Positions 60,940-64,000 of a DNA stretch of 64,000 nucleotides are shown here, in pieces. Numbering within the stretch: position 1 is the first letter of the stretch; each line of letters begins with the position of its first letter. The translations under genes were made by a program, and so were the position numbers. Under the pieces are notes generated by a model that saw only the letters and a list, made by a program, of their open reading frames with translations, had not been told where the DNA came from and searched no databases. Source of the DNA: Nocardia sp. SYP-A9097 (lineage in GTDB: Bacteria; Actinomycetota; Actinomycetes; Mycobacteriales; Mycobacteriaceae). Location: contig NZ_WJIC01000003.1 in assembly GCF_009649815.1 (NCBI RefSeq), forward strand, positions 310,001 to 374,000, written 5' to 3'.

Positions 60940-61836
60940 ATGACCGAACACAGCGATTCGACAACGCGGCAACTCAATCCGCCGATTGTGGTCGCGGTCG
61001 ACGGCTCCGCCATCTCGTATCAGGCCGCGGCCTGGGCGGCGGTGGACGCGAGCCTGCACGGTAGCCCGCTGCGGATAGTCACCTCGGTGGCGGTGCCCTC
61101 AGGATTCGGACCGGGGGCGGTACTGACGGATTCGGATCTGCAGTGGCTGTTCACCGATGGTGAGCGGGTCGTCGCCGAGGCGAGCCGGGTCGCACGCGCC
61201 GGCGGAGCGGTGGAGGGCGTGGTCATCACGACGGAAGTGACCCTGGAACCGATCGTTTCGTACCTGCTGGCGCAGTCCCGCGATGCCCGGATGATGGTGC
61301 TGGGCAGTCGCGGTCTGGGCGCGCTGCGTCAGGGACTGCTCGGTTCGGTGAGTACCGCGGTGACGCGGCACGCGCACTGCCCGGTCGCGGTGATCCAGGC
61401 GAACGCCGCCGCCGATCCGGTCTCGGTCGTCAAACCCGTGCTGGTCGGTGTGGACGGCTCGCCGAACAGCGTGCCCGCCCTCGAGCTCGCTTTCGAGGAG
61501 GCCTCGTTCCGCAAGGTCGGGTTGACCGCACTGCATGCCTGGAGCGATGTCGGCGGGATTCCACTGCCCGGCTGGGATGTGGTACGCGAGCAGGAGGACG
61601 AGGAGTTCGCGCAGCGGCTCGCGGGCTTCGGCGAGCGCTACCCGGATGTGCCGGTGCGCCGAATCCTGGTGATGGACAGGCCAGTTCGCGCACTGCTCGA
61701 CGAATCGGAGAACGCGCAACTACTGGTCGTGGGTAGCCACGGTCGCGGCGGTTTCACCGGTATGCTGCTCGGCTCCACCAGCGCGGCGGTACTGCACAGC
61801 GTCGACTGCCCGACGATCGTGGTGCGCGAGGGTTGA
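60940..61836 (+). CDS. universal stress protein, tandem UspA domains
   Basis: 298 residues, with the same two-domain build as its paralogue at 58880: LNPPIVVAVDGSAISYQAAA, ATP loops MVLGSRGLGALRQGLLGSVS and LVVGSHGRGGFTGMLLGSTS. GAGGAGAG lies before the ATG. It may share a transcript with the nitroreductase gene 59 bases upstream. Confidence 0.93.
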   Translation: MTEHSDSTTRQLNPPIVVAVDGSAISYQAAAWAAVDASLHGSPLRIVTSVAVPSGFGPGAVLTDSDLQWLFTDGERVVAEASRVARAGGAVEGVVITTEVTLEPIVSYLLAQSRDARMMVLGSRGLGALRQGLLGSVSTAVTRHAHCPVAVIQANAAADPVSVVKPVLVGVDGSPNSVPALELAFEEASFRKVGLTALHAWSDVGGIPLPGWDVVREQEDEEFAQRLAGFGERYPDVPVRRILVMDRPVRALLDESENAQLLVVGSHGRGGFTGMLLGSTSAAVLHSVDCPTIVVREG

Positions 61837-61837
61837 G

Positions 61838-63574
<1,737 letters not shown>

Positions 63575-63691
63575 TCATGTCGGCGCGGTTGGCCGTGCTG
63601 CAATCACAGTCTATTCGGACATCGGGAGCGCTCCCCGCCGTCACGGTGTGGGCGCGGGCCGCAGGACTCTCATCGCCGGCCCTCAGCGTCG

Positions 63692-63708
63692 TCACAGCAA
63701 TGCTGTGA
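63692..63708. promoter_or_regulatory. TCACAGC/GCTGTGA inverted repeat between devS and the DUF2231 gene
   Basis: TCACAGC (63692-63698) and GCTGTGA (63702-63708) form a perfect 7-bp inverted repeat with a three-base centre, 39 bases before the DUF2231 start. A possible operator; not a recognised consensus. Confidence 0.3.
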
Positions 63709-63747
63709 AAGCTTTGATCGTCCACTCCGTACGCGAGAGAGTTCTCC

Positions 63748-64000
63748 ATGGCGACGTTCAATGGTCTACCGGCTCATATCCTGCTCGTTCACTTCATCGT
63801 GGTGCTGGTGCCGTTGACCGCACTACTGGCGACGCTGTGTGCGGTGTGGCCCGCGGCGCGCCGCCGCCTGGTCTGGCTCAGCCTGGTGCTGGCCGCGGGT
63901 GTCGTGGTCATGACTCCGATCACCACCGACGCCGGTGAATGGCTGGAGCAGCGGGTCGGGCGTAATCCGAACCTGCAGAACCACACTCATCTCGGCGACA
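63748..64000 (+). CDS. DUF2231-like membrane protein, N-terminal part (runs off the window)
   Basis: 84 complete codons from ATG 63748 to the window end. It begins ATFNGLPAHILLVHFIVVLV, the usual DUF2231 N-terminus with its conserved HxLxxH pattern, followed by transmembrane segments (PLTALLATLCAVWPA, LVWLSLVLAAGVVVMTPITT) and GEWLEQRVGRNPNLQNHTHL. DUF2231 proteins are small four-helix membrane proteins, sometimes with heme-like His placement. Divergent from devS, and so possibly in the same regulon. Confidence 0.75.
   Translation, partial: MATFNGLPAHILLVHFIVVLVPLTALLATLCAVWPAARRRLVWLSLVLAAGVVVMTPITTDAGEWLEQRVGRNPNLQNHTHLGD

Overview
The window is a piece of a high-GC actinobacterial chromosome, most likely Nocardia or a close mycolata relative. 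The evidence is the combination of Lsr2, a mycothiol-type DinB/maleylpyruvate isomerase protein, KstR-like operators beside kshA and hsaA (cholesterol catabolism), a WS/DGAT acyltransferase, a full-length DosS-type heme sensor kinase and Ku. No tRNA, rRNA or CRISPR array was seen. Genus is inferred from gene content only.

Layout. 1-8.9 kb: N-terminus of Ku, a HIT protein, a DinB-fold enzyme, a secreted OB-fold-like protein, a Uma2 nuclease-fold protein, an alpha/beta hydrolase divergent from its likely HTH regulator, a 5'-nucleotidase lipoprotein, and a PucR regulator. 9.0-24.8 kb: one long plus-strand purine-catabolism unit, with many 1-4 nt overlaps. It holds the uricase trio (uraD, uraH, uox), a three-subunit xanthine dehydrogenase with an 8-oxoguanine-deaminase-like enzyme inside it, a purine permease, XdhC, an AtzF-C-like protein, hyi, garR, a 55-aa small ORF, gcl, glxK and allantoicase. 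Together they take (hypo)xanthine through urate and allantoate to glyoxylate and glycerate phosphate; allantoinase and ureidoglycolate lyase are not in the window.

24.8-34 kb: glycosyltransferase, lycopene cyclase, a Pro/Gln-rich membrane protein, a CEOS/alanine-dehydrogenase-like protein, an SDR with a remarkable structured leader, a P450, then a decay zone. The decay zone holds a P450 N-terminal fragment joined to an acyl-CoA oxidase C-terminal fragment, a broken IS110 transposase, and what looks like a scrap of cas3. 34-43.3 kb: a light/oxidative-stress cluster (TIGR01777 protein, lipocalin, a tightly overlapping FAD-oxidase/DUF1365/Cfa/SDR operon, a MerR regulator with a B12-binding-like domain, a small membrane protein, photolyase). 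All four promoter regions carry the same CGATGCAT-type direct repeat with an 11-bp period. I consider this the most interesting system in the window: a probable B12/light (CarH/LitR-like) regulon that combines DNA repair with membrane-lipid modification.

43.3-49.9 kb: a chimeric XRE regulator/DNA-methylase scar, a flavodoxin, kshA divergent from hsaA under two KstR-like sites, a thioesterase, and P450 and TauE/SafE scraps. 49.9-64 kb: genes typical of a DosR-type dormancy/hypoxia set: alcohol dehydrogenases, Lsr2, a K+ channel, a collapsed PEP-synthase pseudogene, an ABC exporter pair, WS/DGAT, two universal stress proteins, an Acg-type nitroreductase, the DosS-like kinase and the start of a DUF2231 membrane protein.
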